Assembly: GCA_016788865.1 (NCBI GenBank) | Contig: JAEUSB010000059.1 | Span: forward strand, 124,001-188,000 | Direction: 5' to 3' | DNA: 64,000 bases | From: Leptospirales bacterium | Lineage (GTDB): Bacteria; Spirochaetota; Leptospiria; Leptospirales; Leptonemataceae | Part shown: one piece after another, positions 45,322-54,084 of the stretch | How the letters are laid out: the number at the start of each line of letters is the position of its first letter | Numbering within the stretch: position 1 is the first letter of the stretch | The notes under the pieces: generated by a model | Database searches by the model: none | Told to the model about the DNA's origin: nothing | Seen by the model: the letters and a program-made list of their open reading frames with translations, nothing else | Translations under genes and position numbers: made by a program

Positions 45322-45807
45322 TTAGTGGTGATGTCCGCCTGGCCCATGTACGTGGCCATGAGCGAGTTCTTCAAGGGTTGCTTCACGCACTTCAACGACG
45401 CTTACGTCAAAGTTGAGGTTCATGCCCGCCAGCGGGTGATTGCCATCAATTGTGACATTGTCGCCTTCGATTTTCTGGATGGTCACCGATTGCACAGACC
45501 CATTGTCGCCATGGGCATGAAATTGCATCCCTACTTCCAGCTTATCTACGCCGGAGAACTGATCTCGGGTGAGCACGTGTAGCAGAGCCTCGTCGCGCTT
45601 CCCATAGCCCTTTTCCGGAGGGATCTTGACGCTCATCTTATCTCCGATGGAACCACCTTCCAGTGCTTCTTCGAGGCCAGGAATAATGTTACCCACACCC
45701 TGAATGTATGCCAGAGGCTCTCCGCCTTTAGATGTATCGATAATTTCACCTGAATCATCTTTGAGAGTATAGTCGATCAGAACTACTTTGTTTTTTGCAA
45801 TCTTCAT
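45322..45807 (-). CDS. slyD: SlyD-type FKBP peptidyl-prolyl isomerase
   Basis: 161 residues: FKBP domain halves (YTLKDDSGEIIDTSKGGEP and VGNIIPGLEEALEGGSIGDK) flanking an insert-in-flap domain, then a short His-rich tail (HGHVHGPGGHHH) that would bind nickel or zinc. This is the SlyD layout with a reduced metal tail. It is a cytoplasmic folding helper and metal chaperone. It converges with DoxX. Confidence 0.93.
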   Translation of the reverse strand: MKIAKNKVVLIDYTLKDDSGEIIDTSKGGEPLAYIQGVGNIIPGLEEALEGGSIGDKMSVKIPPEKGYGKRDEALLHVLTRDQFSGVDKLEVGMQFHAHGDNGSVQSVTIQKIEGDNVTIDGNHPLAGMNLNFDVSVVEVREATLEELAHGHVHGPGGHHH

Positions 45808-46039
45808 CCGAGTAAGGAAATCGACGCATAGAAAGGTAGCAAGTCCTTTTTGGGAGGCTATTTGGACCTAAGCGGACGACCCTGAGTGAATCTCCAAAGG
45901 GGCGTCAGCGATGATGAGTGGAGCCCGATATAGTCGATATGCGATTGGAATTTAAAGCAAGGTTAGCCGGGACAGGCGGCAGCCTTTTTCAGCGTGGTAA
46001 TATTGAAATCGAATGGGCGTCTAACGTTTCTTGTCGAAC
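45808..46039. other. Intergenic stretch without recognised gene
   Basis: 232 bases upstream of slyD and downstream of the small basic-protein gene (both minus strand). It contains a short palindromic segment ATAGTCGATATGCGAT, but no open frame with a ribosome binding site. The slyD promoter must be here. Confidence 0.4.
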
Positions 46040-46198
46040 CTATTTGCCTTTTCTCAAGACGAGCTTGAGCTTCCCGGTTTCGTCTGTGATCAATTCAAAG
46101 CCTTCTTTCTTCAGTCCCTTTTTGATTCTGTAGAGGGCCAGGCTGACAACCTTGGGGTTATCCTGAATCTTTTCAATGCGAGGACGGGACTGTTTCAT
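46040..46198 (-). CDS. 52-residue basic small protein
   Basis: An ATG at 46198, with GGA eight bases upstream, opens 52 codons: MKQSRPRIEKIQDNPKVVSL, then a basic amphipathic helix ALYRIKKGLKKEGFE and a short beta-hairpin-like end LKLVLRKGK. Lys/Arg make up about a third of the residues. The regular helix-turn-strand pattern, with no stop and good composition, makes a real gene likely. It may bind nucleic acid or ribosomes. It lies between slyD and a lipoprotein gene on the same strand. Confidence 0.65.
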   Translation of the reverse strand: MKQSRPRIEKIQDNPKVVSLALYRIKKGLKKEGFELITDETGKLKLVLRKGK

Positions 46199-46252
46199 CT
46201 ATATCCATGATCGGACCAGGGATAGCCTGAAATTCAATGTCCGTCGAGTAAT

Positions 46253-47215
46253 TCAGCGTTTCTCGAATAATCCTGAGCCAGGAAGTGCATCCCGGATCAT
46301 CTTCTGAATGCGCGGAGAATTTCTGACGGAATAGAAAAAAGGATCACCCGCAACTAAAGTTCCGGCAGCTCGCTTCATAGCGAGTATTGCTGCGTTTTGC
46401 GCTCCGTCCGGAGTTCTGGTTTTGTCCAGGGCCTGACCAAACATCTCGTACTGACGCTCTGCTGTGATTACGTCGCCACGACGGGCTGCATTTACGAAGT
46501 TTTTCCACGCGTAGTTGACCGGGTGCACCGATTCGAAGGCCAGCCCCTCAGAACGGAGGTAGGGAACAACGTCCATGACTTTCCCTAGCGGGTGATTGGC
46601 GGCACGCATCCGGTAGATCTGGTCGCCCGGAGTAGTTGCAAGCGGAAGGGAAGTCAGCAGTGCCGCGTAACCCGGAACGGCTTTCAAGCACTCAGCAAAA
46701 AAGGGCTGCGCAAACAAATTGCGCCCCGGAAGCGGAGGTTTGGCTTCCAGATATTTCTGGAGCACTGCGAACGCCGCGTCAGGATTCGACGCGCGGCACT
46801 GGCGCTCCATTTCCTTGACGATGGTCACGTGACTCGGTGCGGCTGGCATGCTTCCGACTCCGGCAGCGTACATGTCCATCATTCCGGCCAGGGCGTTGCC
46901 ATTGGGCTTTATCTTATAAGAGTGCTCGAACGCGCGGAAGGCCTCTTCGAGTTTCCCCTCACGTGACAGGATGTGACCGAGATCGTAGCAGCTAACCTCG
47001 CGCTCGTCGTTCACGTTCTGGCAGGCCCAGGCGAGCACATCGATCGCATTTTCTTTCTTTTCTTCACGAAAATAAAGGTGGAACGCAAGCTCGTATACGT
47101 CTAAACGATCACGGATGGGCTGGTTCGATTTTACGGGGGGAGCCACACATCCACAAAAAACGATTCCGAAAAGGATCGACGCAACAAGGGACTTCGCTAT
47201 GCATGATTTTACCAC
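46253..47215 (-). CDS. TPR-like lipoprotein
   Basis: 320 residues from a GTG at 47215 with CAGGGTG just upstream; longer starts lie inside the opposite gene. The signal ends in FGIVFCGC, with Cys23 probably lipidated. The mature part contains helical TPR-like segments, for example EGKLEEAFRAFEHSYKIKPN and ITAERQYEMFGQALDK. Probably an envelope protein for binding partners. It is divergent from the S41 protease, with nearly overlapping starts. Confidence 0.72.
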   Translation of the reverse strand: MVKSCIAKSLVASILFGIVFCGCVAPPVKSNQPIRDRLDVYELAFHLYFREEKKENAIDVLAWACQNVNDEREVSCYDLGHILSREGKLEEAFRAFEHSYKIKPNGNALAGMMDMYAAGVGSMPAAPSHVTIVKEMERQCRASNPDAAFAVLQKYLEAKPPLPGRNLFAQPFFAECLKAVPGYAALLTSLPLATTPGDQIYRMRAANHPLGKVMDVVPYLRSEGLAFESVHPVNYAWKNFVNAARRGDVITAERQYEMFGQALDKTRTPDGAQNAAILAMKRAAGTLVAGDPFFYSVRNSPRIQKMIRDALPGSGLFEKR

Positions 47216-47258
47216 CGTGTTCACCCTGAGGTTAATTCTAGTGAAGCCCTTCCAATCC

Positions 47259-49052
47259 ATGGTTGCGTCTGCATTCCTGTTCACCATTGTTTACAGTATC
47301 GGCTGCGATCCTGCCCAGAGCCGAAATGTTCCCGGTGAGTTCTCCTGGGGGCAATTCGACGAGATTGTCCGGTTTGCCAAAAGCAATTATATCGATCCTG
47401 ACAGTATTAAAGACAGCAGAAGTTACGTAGGAGCCGCAGAAGCGGCCGTGCGTGCTCTGCCCACGCCTCTGCTCCTCTATCCCCGAAATTACTACCAGGA
47501 ACTCGTGAAGCGCCAGCCAGAGGAGCGCCGCATCCCCGGCAAGATTGTGGAGATCGAGAAGGGCAGTGACTTCATAGTACTGGTGCCCGACTACGCGATC
47601 TGGGAGAAAAAGCAGGAAGTCTGGGCCACCAAAGAACGGGAACGTCGGAAATCTCTTGGTCCAAAGGCCCGGGCAGAAGAATTCGAGAAACAGCGAAAAG
47701 AAGCCGCGCAGGAACAGGATGCTTCGGAAAAGGCCTGGGCGGATATTGGATTTGGCCGTAAGGAGTTTGAGACCGTAATCGCCTGGATTGAAAAGAATAA
47801 GACCACATATTCCACTCTACCCCCAAATTTCAAGGGTGAGAATCCTTACGAGAAAGACCCCTTCCGCATTCAGCACGTGTTCTTCGCTGCAGCCAATGGC
47901 TTTCTCCAGAGCATGGACCCCCATTCAGCGGTCATGGATATGGAATCGTGGCAAAAGATCCTCAAGGAATCAGAGGATTCTTCCTTTGAAGGAATTGGGG
48001 CTATGCTACGTGGCGGCGGGAATCAAGAAGTTGTAGTTGAAACTCCGCTTCCTGGCTCGCCGGCACTGAATGCCGGTGTTCGTGCCGGAGATGTAATTAT
48101 CAAGGTCGATGGCGGTTCCATTGAAAATCTGCCGTTGGGCGATGTAGTCAAACGAATCCGCGGCCCAAAGGAAACCTTCGTAACGCTCGAGATTGAAAGA
48201 AAGACCGAAGCCGCCAACCTCTCCATTCGCATTAAACGCGGAGTAATCGTCCAGAAGTCTGTGAGTTCACGTCTTGAGAACGGCAAGATTGGCGTTATCA
48301 AACTCAGCTCTTTTCTATTTGTAGATAAGCGTCCTACAGAACTGATTCGCAAAGAATACGACTCCTTGTTGAAGCAGGCCGGTGGCAAGCTGAACGGGCT
48401 TGTGCTTGATTTGCGAGGCAATCCCGGCGGGGATCTCGATGAGGCCATCAGAATAGCCGGATTGTTTGTTCCGGCAAACAAAGTAGTGGTTCAAATCAAA
48501 CGTCGCGGGGACACAGAAGAACGTCGCAGCGATGAGGATCCAATGATTCCTCAGGGTTTGCCAATGCTCGTCCTGATCAATTCGGGATCTGCGTCTGCAA
48601 GTGAGATTGTAGCTTCAGCGCTCATGGATCACAACGCGGCACTCGTGCTTGGCGAACGCAGTTTTGGCAAAGCAACGGTCCAGGGACTGCAGAAACGCGG
48701 AGAAGTTCTAATCAAATTGACAACTGCACGATACTATGCTCCAAACGGATATACTATCCAGGTCTACGGTGTAATTCCGGACATTGCACTTTCAGATGAG
48801 CCGGACAATTCTTTCCCACCGCGCTTCCGTGAAGAAGACATGTGGAAGCACCTTCCGGAATTGACAGCTCGCGAGAAGAACACAGCACGTGAAGCCTGGG
48901 TTGAAAAAATCAAAGCCGCTATGGGATCAAATGATTCAGCGGAGCAATTCCTCAATAGCCATAAGAATGATGCTCTGAAGCCGGACTACATGCTCGTTCG
49001 CGCACTCAGCTACTTTGAAGCTTTGAAGAAGAACCCGAGACCTGGAGAATAG
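47259..49052 (+). CDS. S41 family (carboxy-terminal processing) protease, lipoprotein
   Basis: 597 residues from the ATG at 47259; a GTG at 47241 and an ATG at 47199 are alternatives. The chosen start gives a short signal ending in YSIGC. The N-terminal 260 residues include a charged helical part. A PDZ domain follows (PGSPALNAGVRAGDVIIKV) and the S41 core has LVLDLRGNPGG, the catalytic Ser446 in GSASASEI and Lys471 in SFGKATVQ. It is a periplasmic, lipid-anchored protease of the CtpA/Prc type, slightly longer than usual. The TPR-like lipoprotein encoded divergently could be its adaptor, as NlpI is for Prc; this is inference. Confidence 0.93.
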   Translation: MVASAFLFTIVYSIGCDPAQSRNVPGEFSWGQFDEIVRFAKSNYIDPDSIKDSRSYVGAAEAAVRALPTPLLLYPRNYYQELVKRQPEERRIPGKIVEIEKGSDFIVLVPDYAIWEKKQEVWATKERERRKSLGPKARAEEFEKQRKEAAQEQDASEKAWADIGFGRKEFETVIAWIEKNKTTYSTLPPNFKGENPYEKDPFRIQHVFFAAANGFLQSMDPHSAVMDMESWQKILKESEDSSFEGIGAMLRGGGNQEVVVETPLPGSPALNAGVRAGDVIIKVDGGSIENLPLGDVVKRIRGPKETFVTLEIERKTEAANLSIRIKRGVIVQKSVSSRLENGKIGVIKLSSFLFVDKRPTELIRKEYDSLLKQAGGKLNGLVLDLRGNPGGDLDEAIRIAGLFVPANKVVVQIKRRGDTEERRSDEDPMIPQGLPMLVLINSGSASASEIVASALMDHNAALVLGERSFGKATVQGLQKRGEVLIKLTTARYYAPNGYTIQVYGVIPDIALSDEPDNSFPPRFREEDMWKHLPELTAREKNTAREAWVEKIKAAMGSNDSAEQFLNSHKNDALKPDYMLVRALSYFEALKKNPRPGE

Positions 49053-49053
49053 C

Positions 49054-49650
49054 TCAAATCATTGAGTGTATAAGCCGGCGGTAGGCTCGAGCTACTTGCT
49101 GCGCCGGCAATTTGGGCGATCTTTCCATCCACCAGGTCAGGACCTCCACGGCCGTAGCGCTTAGAAAATGCAGAAGCAACTCGGACGGGACGGGCCTGGC
49201 CACGTTCTTTAGCTTTCGAATCTCCGGTTGAATCAGCCGGGCGAGCATCGCTTCAAAACCTGCGCGAACCACATACCATGCACCTCCTGCCTTCAAAGAA
49301 CGATAGACGCCTTTGTGCGACTCTGCGTGTTCGAAAAGCGCCAGGCTAAGAACAAAAATGCGTTCCCTGGCATCTGCCGCATGGGTGCGGCGTCGCGCGC
49401 TTTGCGTCCGACGGGTCATTTCCTTGTCCGTGAGGGCGATCAGGTCGCGTTCAAGGTTTGAAATTCCCCAGACCAGCAGTTGGTCTTTGTCGTGAAAATG
49501 TCCATAAAAGGTGGAACGCCCTACGTCAGCGCGGTCGAGGATCTGCTGGACGGTGATCTCGTGATATGGCTCTGTTTCAAGCAGTTGCATCAAAGCCATA
49601 TGCAGTGCCTTTCGTGAACGCGCAATTCTCCGATCGGGTTTTCGTTTCAT
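49054..49650 (-). CDS. TetR-family transcription regulator
   Basis: 198 residues. The N-terminal HTH (about 10-58) includes EITVQQILDRADVGRSTFYG HFHDK-type sequence, characteristic of TetR. The C-terminal ligand domain is unassigned. It is divergent from a membrane fatty-acid-hydroxylase-type gene. A near-perfect inverted repeat lies just before that gene (49795-49826), a good candidate operator. It converges with the S41 protease gene with one base between the stops. Confidence 0.95.
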   Translation of the reverse strand: MKRKPDRRIARSRKALHMALMQLLETEPYHEITVQQILDRADVGRSTFYGHFHDKDQLLVWGISNLERDLIALTDKEMTRRTQSARRRTHAADARERIFVLSLALFEHAESHKGVYRSLKAGGAWYVVRAGFEAMLARLIQPEIRKLKNVARPVPSELLLHFLSATAVEVLTWWMERSPKLPAQQVARAYRRLIHSMI

Positions 49651-49794
49651 AGGTTACATCAAAGGCTTGAGCATTTCCAAAGAACTGTCCAATTCCGAAC
49701 AAATGCTTCAATTATTCCGGTTTCATGATCCTCACTCGGCCCAATTGATACAGACGATTCGAGTCCGTTGCACGTTTATGAACATATGTCTGAA

Positions 49795-49826
49795 AATGAT
49801 CATTTGGTCCATAACAAATGATCGTT
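49795..49826. promoter_or_regulatory. Candidate TetR operator palindrome
   Basis: AATGATCATTTG (49795-49806), spacer of eight, CAAATGATCGTT (49815-49826). Eleven of twelve positions are complementary. It ends 11 bases before the hydroxylase start codon and lies between it and the TetR gene, where repressor binding would block transcription or translation start. Confidence 0.65.
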
Positions 49827-49837
49827 CGGAGTTACAG

Positions 49838-50707
49838 ATGATTGAGAAACTGATTCGATTTGCATTCTATCCGGCATTGTTGGCCGGCACTTTGGGTTCC
49901 GGTATCCTTGCAATTCAACAAAAATGGGATCTGGGTCTGACCTATTCCCTGGAAGTTGGAATCTTGCTGATCCTGCTGATTGCCGTAGAACGCCTTTTCC
50001 CGTTGCGAACTGACTTTGGGATGACGCGCCAGAGTTTCTGGCGTGATGTACGGTACATTGCAGGCGTGGCACCAGTTATATCGCTTGTCCGCTGGTCAGC
50101 CGGCATCATTGCCCTCAAGCTTGCTCCGTACCACAAGGGGCCTTTGCAGAATCTTCCGTTGATTCTTGCGCTGCCGCTCTTCCTGGTTTCATTCGAGTTC
50201 TTTCAATACTGGTTCCATCGTTTCAGTCATGAAGGTAGAACGGGAATCGGAAAGTTCCTTGGAAGGGTTCACCTGGCTCACCACCTGCCGAACCGCGTTT
50301 ATGTGGTAATGCATGCCGTGTTTCATCCACTGAACGCGCTTTTTGCGGCGTTGATTTTGCAGCTTACCCTGATCCTGTCCGGGGTTTCAGTGGAAGTTGC
50401 TTTCCTGGCAATGCTCCTGATCGACTTGCAGAGCAATATCTCCCACTTTAACGCCGACATTCGGGCCGGTTGGCTAAACTACGTGTTCATTGGAAGCGAA
50501 ACACATCGGCTGCATCATGCAGCAGAATCGCAAAGGACAACAAACTACGGAAACACGCTGGCGCTGTGGGATATTGTGTTTGGAACATTTCGCTACGAGC
50601 CGGGAAAATTTCCGGATCGGCTGGGCGTTGATGCTCCTGAACTATACCCGCCATCGGAGTCCGTTCTCAAAGTGCTTGCCGGGCCCTTTTCAGGTAAAAC
50701 CGGCTAG
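49838..50707 (+). CDS. Sterol-desaturase-type (fatty acid hydroxylase superfamily) membrane enzyme
   Basis: 289 residues from the ATG at 49838 with GGAG six bases upstream. Four or five TM helices. The di-iron His clusters are complete: FHRFSH (H-x3-H), HLAHH (H-x2-HH) and HRLHH near ETHRLHHAAESQR. It should hydroxylate or desaturate a lipid in the inner membrane using oxygen. The TetR gene next to it probably controls it in response to a lipid ligand. Confidence 0.92.
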   Translation: MIEKLIRFAFYPALLAGTLGSGILAIQQKWDLGLTYSLEVGILLILLIAVERLFPLRTDFGMTRQSFWRDVRYIAGVAPVISLVRWSAGIIALKLAPYHKGPLQNLPLILALPLFLVSFEFFQYWFHRFSHEGRTGIGKFLGRVHLAHHLPNRVYVVMHAVFHPLNALFAALILQLTLILSGVSVEVAFLAMLLIDLQSNISHFNADIRAGWLNYVFIGSETHRLHHAAESQRTTNYGNTLALWDIVFGTFRYEPGKFPDRLGVDAPELYPPSESVLKVLAGPFSGKTG

Positions 50708-50752
50708 CGACGTGGTTGCCAGCGAACCAGGCCCAGCCGAAATCGAGAGTTC

Positions 50753-51169
50753 TTACAACGCAGCCACAGCTGCTCTTGCAACGATGCCATCGTTTGAAGA
50801 AAGCGAGCCAGAGATTCCAATCGCACCAACGATCTCATTGCCCACAAGCAAGAGCTCCCCGCCTTCAAGCGGAGCAACGCCGGGAACACCAAGCATACGC
50901 AGGCCTGCTCCGCCATTAGTCACTCCCTCATCGATTAACTTTGTCGAGCGTTTGAAATTAATCGCAGTCTTCGCTTTCATTTGCGAGACTTCAATTGAAC
51001 CGAGCTGCGTACCATCCATTTTGTGAAGCAGGACCAGGTTGCCACCGCAATCGACAATGGCAATAGCCATATTCCAGCCGTTTTTTACGGCTTCCGCTTC
51101 TGCAACGTCAGCAAGCTTGCGAGCGGTTTCGAGTTTGATGGGCGCTCCATAGGTGGGTGTAGCAGACAT
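50753..51169 (-). CDS. GlcG/HbpS-family protein
   Basis: 138 residues, the usual size for this family. It has MAIAIVDCGGNLVLLHKMD, AKTAINFKRST and VGNEIVGAIGISGSLSSND. Family members bind haem or cobalamin or have unknown roles; here no signal peptide is present, so it is cytoplasmic. The gene is divergent from the truncated transporter gene. Confidence 0.9.
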   Translation of the reverse strand: MSATPTYGAPIKLETARKLADVAEAEAVKNGWNMAIAIVDCGGNLVLLHKMDGTQLGSIEVSQMKAKTAINFKRSTKLIDEGVTNGGAGLRMLGVPGVAPLEGGELLLVGNEIVGAIGISGSLSSNDGIVARAAVAAL

Positions 51170-51186
51170 TAGAAACTCCTTGAGTA

Positions 51187-51810
51187 ATGATCCTGAATCT
51201 ATCCGAGCACGAAGTCAGTCCATCGTTTTCTTTGCATATACTCCAGAGTAACTTTGACCTCCCGGCCGCGAGTCGAGTCGTGCAACTCTACGCGCGAAAA
51301 ACAGATGCAGCCAGAAGTCCTCGGACTATTGCGGTGGAAGTTGATACCCGCAATACTCACAACTCTCTAATCTGGTTTGGATTCCTGGGAGCAGTTGGGC
51401 AGACGCTTGGCGCTGTGGTCTCAAGGATAGGATACGCGCATGCCGCTGAAGTTTCGCATTCAATCGATGGGATAACTGCCGCTCTTTACCGGAACCTGGG
51501 TGGGCTCGCTGTCGCAGTAGTATTCCTTCTGTTTATGCGGGGACGAACAACACCCATGAAAGCGGCAGGCTGGCCCTGGCTCTTTGGATCAGCACTGGCA
51601 GGCCCCGTGCTTGGCCTGGTCGCTTACCAACAGGCGCTCATCGATACGCCGGGTGCTATTGTTCTGCCAATTGTTGCCACATCGCCGCTGATGATCATTC
51701 CCATCGTCTGGTTCATGGAACAGGACAGGCCATCGCTACGTTCGCTGGTCGGCGGCGCAATTTCTGTAATTGGTGTGAACCTGCTCGCGTTACAGCGAAA
51801 TGCAAACTAG
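51187..51810 (+). pseudogene. Half-length EamA/DMT transporter, probably a remnant
   Basis: 207 codons. The last 150 residues form about five TM helices with the EamA C-terminal pattern (PIVATSPLMIIPIVWFMEQ, GGAISVIGVNLLAL). The first 55 residues are polar and unlike a transporter. Normal EamA proteins have ten TM helices in two repeats, so the first repeat is missing. Either this is a 5'-truncated gene or a single-unit transporter with a mis-set start. No N-terminal TM fragments were found upstream in another frame; the HbpS-like gene begins there. Confidence 0.55.
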
Positions 51811-51813
51811 ATA

Positions 51814-52716
51814 TCAAGCGCGGGGTTTTGCCCGGGGCCGCCGGGATTCTTTCCCGGGCTTTTCAAGCGTGATCATATAATACCCGTAGTTCTTGCGAAA
51901 CAAGCCCACAAGAATTCCCAGGAATGGTGCAATTGCGTTGTCCCAGCGTTTTCGCGTAAGCTTCGATCGCTTTACCAGAAGCTCTTTGAAGAAGAAACGC
52001 AATGTAACCCAGGGCACGAAAGCAACAGAAGGGGCAATGTGAAACGAGATCTCTTCTACTTTTACAATCCCAAAACCTACGGATTCGGCCGCCTGTTTAA
52101 AGGATTCAATTTCTCCAAATTGAGCGACTTCCCAACAATCTGAAATCTTTCTGAGCGATCGTTCGAAAATGAAATTCTTGGGCCTCAGGTGTTTGATAAA
52201 ACCGTCCGCGACAACGAAACGCGCGCCGGGCTTTAGCACCCGGAATGCTTCCCGGAGCAAATCGACTTTTGAAAAACCCTCTGCGTAACAACTGCTCTCG
52301 AGCGCATACGCGGCGCCATATGATCCGGCCGGAAAACCCGATTTCGCATAGTCTTTTTGTAAGAATCGCACCCTTTTTCGGAGAGCAACCGGAGTCAGTC
52401 CGCCGGCCTGGGAAATTTGCCACGGGACCAGAGTGATTCCGGTTAACGTTAAATCGGATCGCTTGTCTGCAATATATCGAACGGTGGCGCCCAGCCCACA
52501 GCCCATATCAAGAACTTGTTCCTTTGTCCCAGCCTGCAGGCGCGTTAAGACTTCCTCATTCATGCGCCGCAACATGGGTTCAAGCTTGAATGGGTTCATC
52601 CCAAATCGGAAAAACCCGAAGTGCATATTGAAGTCTGGACTCCAGGCTGAATAGTCAGGCCCGGCCTCTTCATAGTACTGGATTAGATTTCGATGCGAAC
52701 TTTCTGCGCGTGCCAC
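51814..52716 (-). CDS. Class I SAM-dependent methyltransferase
   Basis: 300 residues. The SAM site is VLDMGCGLGATVRYIADK and the post-I acidic strand and motif with AYALESSCYAEGFSKVDLL resemble small-molecule C-methyltransferases such as tocopherol or cyclopropane-type enzymes (family hint only). The C-terminus is basic. It overlaps the stop of proA by one base on the same strand, so the two are likely one transcript. Substrate unknown. Confidence 0.9.
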   Translation of the reverse strand: MARAESSHRNLIQYYEEAGPDYSAWSPDFNMHFGFFRFGMNPFKLEPMLRRMNEEVLTRLQAGTKEQVLDMGCGLGATVRYIADKRSDLTLTGITLVPWQISQAGGLTPVALRKRVRFLQKDYAKSGFPAGSYGAAYALESSCYAEGFSKVDLLREAFRVLKPGARFVVADGFIKHLRPKNFIFERSLRKISDCWEVAQFGEIESFKQAAESVGFGIVKVEEISFHIAPSVAFVPWVTLRFFFKELLVKRSKLTRKRWDNAIAPFLGILVGLFRKNYGYYMITLEKPGKESRRPRAKPRA

Positions 52717-53993
52717 TAAATGCGGACCTGACCCTCACCTTCCATGATGTAGGTTGTGGTGGTCAAATGCTCGACGCCCATTGGGCCGCGCACATGCAGA
52801 CGGCCCGTCGAAATACCAACTTCCGCGCCCATTCCCATCTGGCCACCGTCGTGAAATCTGGTAGAGCAATTGATAAACACAGCTGCAGAATCCACGGAAG
52901 CAACAAAGCGATTGATTGCTTCTTCATCGCGGGAGAGGATCGCTTCTGAGTGGGCGCTACCATAACGATAAATGAACTCGACGGCCTCCTCAAGCGATCC
53001 CACCATTTTAACCGCGAGACGATTGTCCAGGTACTCAAGTGAGTATTCTTCGTCCGGATTCGTGATCTTCTCCATTTCAGGAAAAATCCCGCACGATTCC
53101 TCATCACCGCGAAGGAGCGCGCCCTCCTGAGCGAGTCCCATCAGCAGCTTTTTGGCAAACAGGTAGTCGCGATGAATTATTAAGTTTTCTATAGCATTGC
53201 AAACGGAAGGACGCTGCAACTTGGCGTTCGCCGCGATTCGCAGCACCAGATCGTTGTCTGCATTTCTATCCACGTACAGGTTGCAGACACCGCGGTCATG
53301 CTTCACGACCGGAATGCGCGAATGCTCGGTTACAAATTGAATTAATGCGTCTCCACCGCGAGGCACAACAAGATCTATCAGGTCCGCTTGCAGAAGAAAT
53401 GCATGCATCAGGTTTCGATCCGTATCCTCAACCATTTGGACCGCATCAGCTGGAAGGCCGGCTTTCGCCAGTGCGTCCCTGAAAAGCGCATGCAGCGCCA
53501 GATTGGTGTGAATCGCTTCTTTGCCACCCCGAAGGATCGCAGCGTTCCCGCTTTTGACGCAGAGGGCCCCGATGTCGACCGTCACATTTGGCCTCGATTC
53601 AAAAATGGTAAATACGACACCCAGCGGTACGCGCTTCTGTATCATCCGAATCCCGCTGGCAAGCGTCCTACCTCGCACAACCTCACCCACGGGGTCAGGA
53701 AATGATGCAATCTCTCGCACGGCGGAGGCCATACCGCGCATCCGTTTCTCATCCAGCTTCAATCTGTCGATCAGCGAATCCTTAAGCCCCCCGGCCCGAG
53801 CGGCTTCCAAGTCCAGGGAATTGGCCGCCAGGATACGTTCGATGACCCCGGAATCGGTCAAAGAATTTGCGAGTGCTAGCAAAACCTCATTGCGAGCAAG
53901 CGAAGAAGACGATCGCAGGGTTCTGAATGCCAGTCTCGCTTTTGAAGCGCTGGCACGCGCCACTTCCACCAGGGATTGATTGATTTCGGCCAC
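52716..53993 (-). CDS. proA: Gamma-glutamyl phosphate reductase
   Basis: 425 residues from a GTG at 53993 (VAEINQSLVEVARAS), the usual ProA length, with AAAGGA upstream; the frame is open further. It has PLGVVFTIFESRPNVTVDIG, the catalytic Cys265 in RPSVCNAIENLI and the end RGPMGVEHLTTTTYIMEGEG. It reduces glutamyl-5-phosphate with NADPH in proline synthesis. proB is not in the window. Confidence 0.97.
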   Translation of the reverse strand: MAEINQSLVEVARASASKARLAFRTLRSSSSLARNEVLLALANSLTDSGVIERILAANSLDLEAARAGGLKDSLIDRLKLDEKRMRGMASAVREIASFPDPVGEVVRGRTLASGIRMIQKRVPLGVVFTIFESRPNVTVDIGALCVKSGNAAILRGGKEAIHTNLALHALFRDALAKAGLPADAVQMVEDTDRNLMHAFLLQADLIDLVVPRGGDALIQFVTEHSRIPVVKHDRGVCNLYVDRNADNDLVLRIAANAKLQRPSVCNAIENLIIHRDYLFAKKLLMGLAQEGALLRGDEESCGIFPEMEKITNPDEEYSLEYLDNRLAVKMVGSLEEAVEFIYRYGSAHSEAILSRDEEAINRFVASVDSAAVFINCSTRFHDGGQMGMGAEVGISTGRLHVRGPMGVEHLTTTTYIMEGEGQVRI

Positions 53994-54084
53994 AAGCCGG
54001 ACTATCCTTTCCCACCCATAGGGCAAATAAAATTCAGCCTTGAAAACCCAGAACCTTTTGCAAAACCTGCTGTCCAATACCAAG

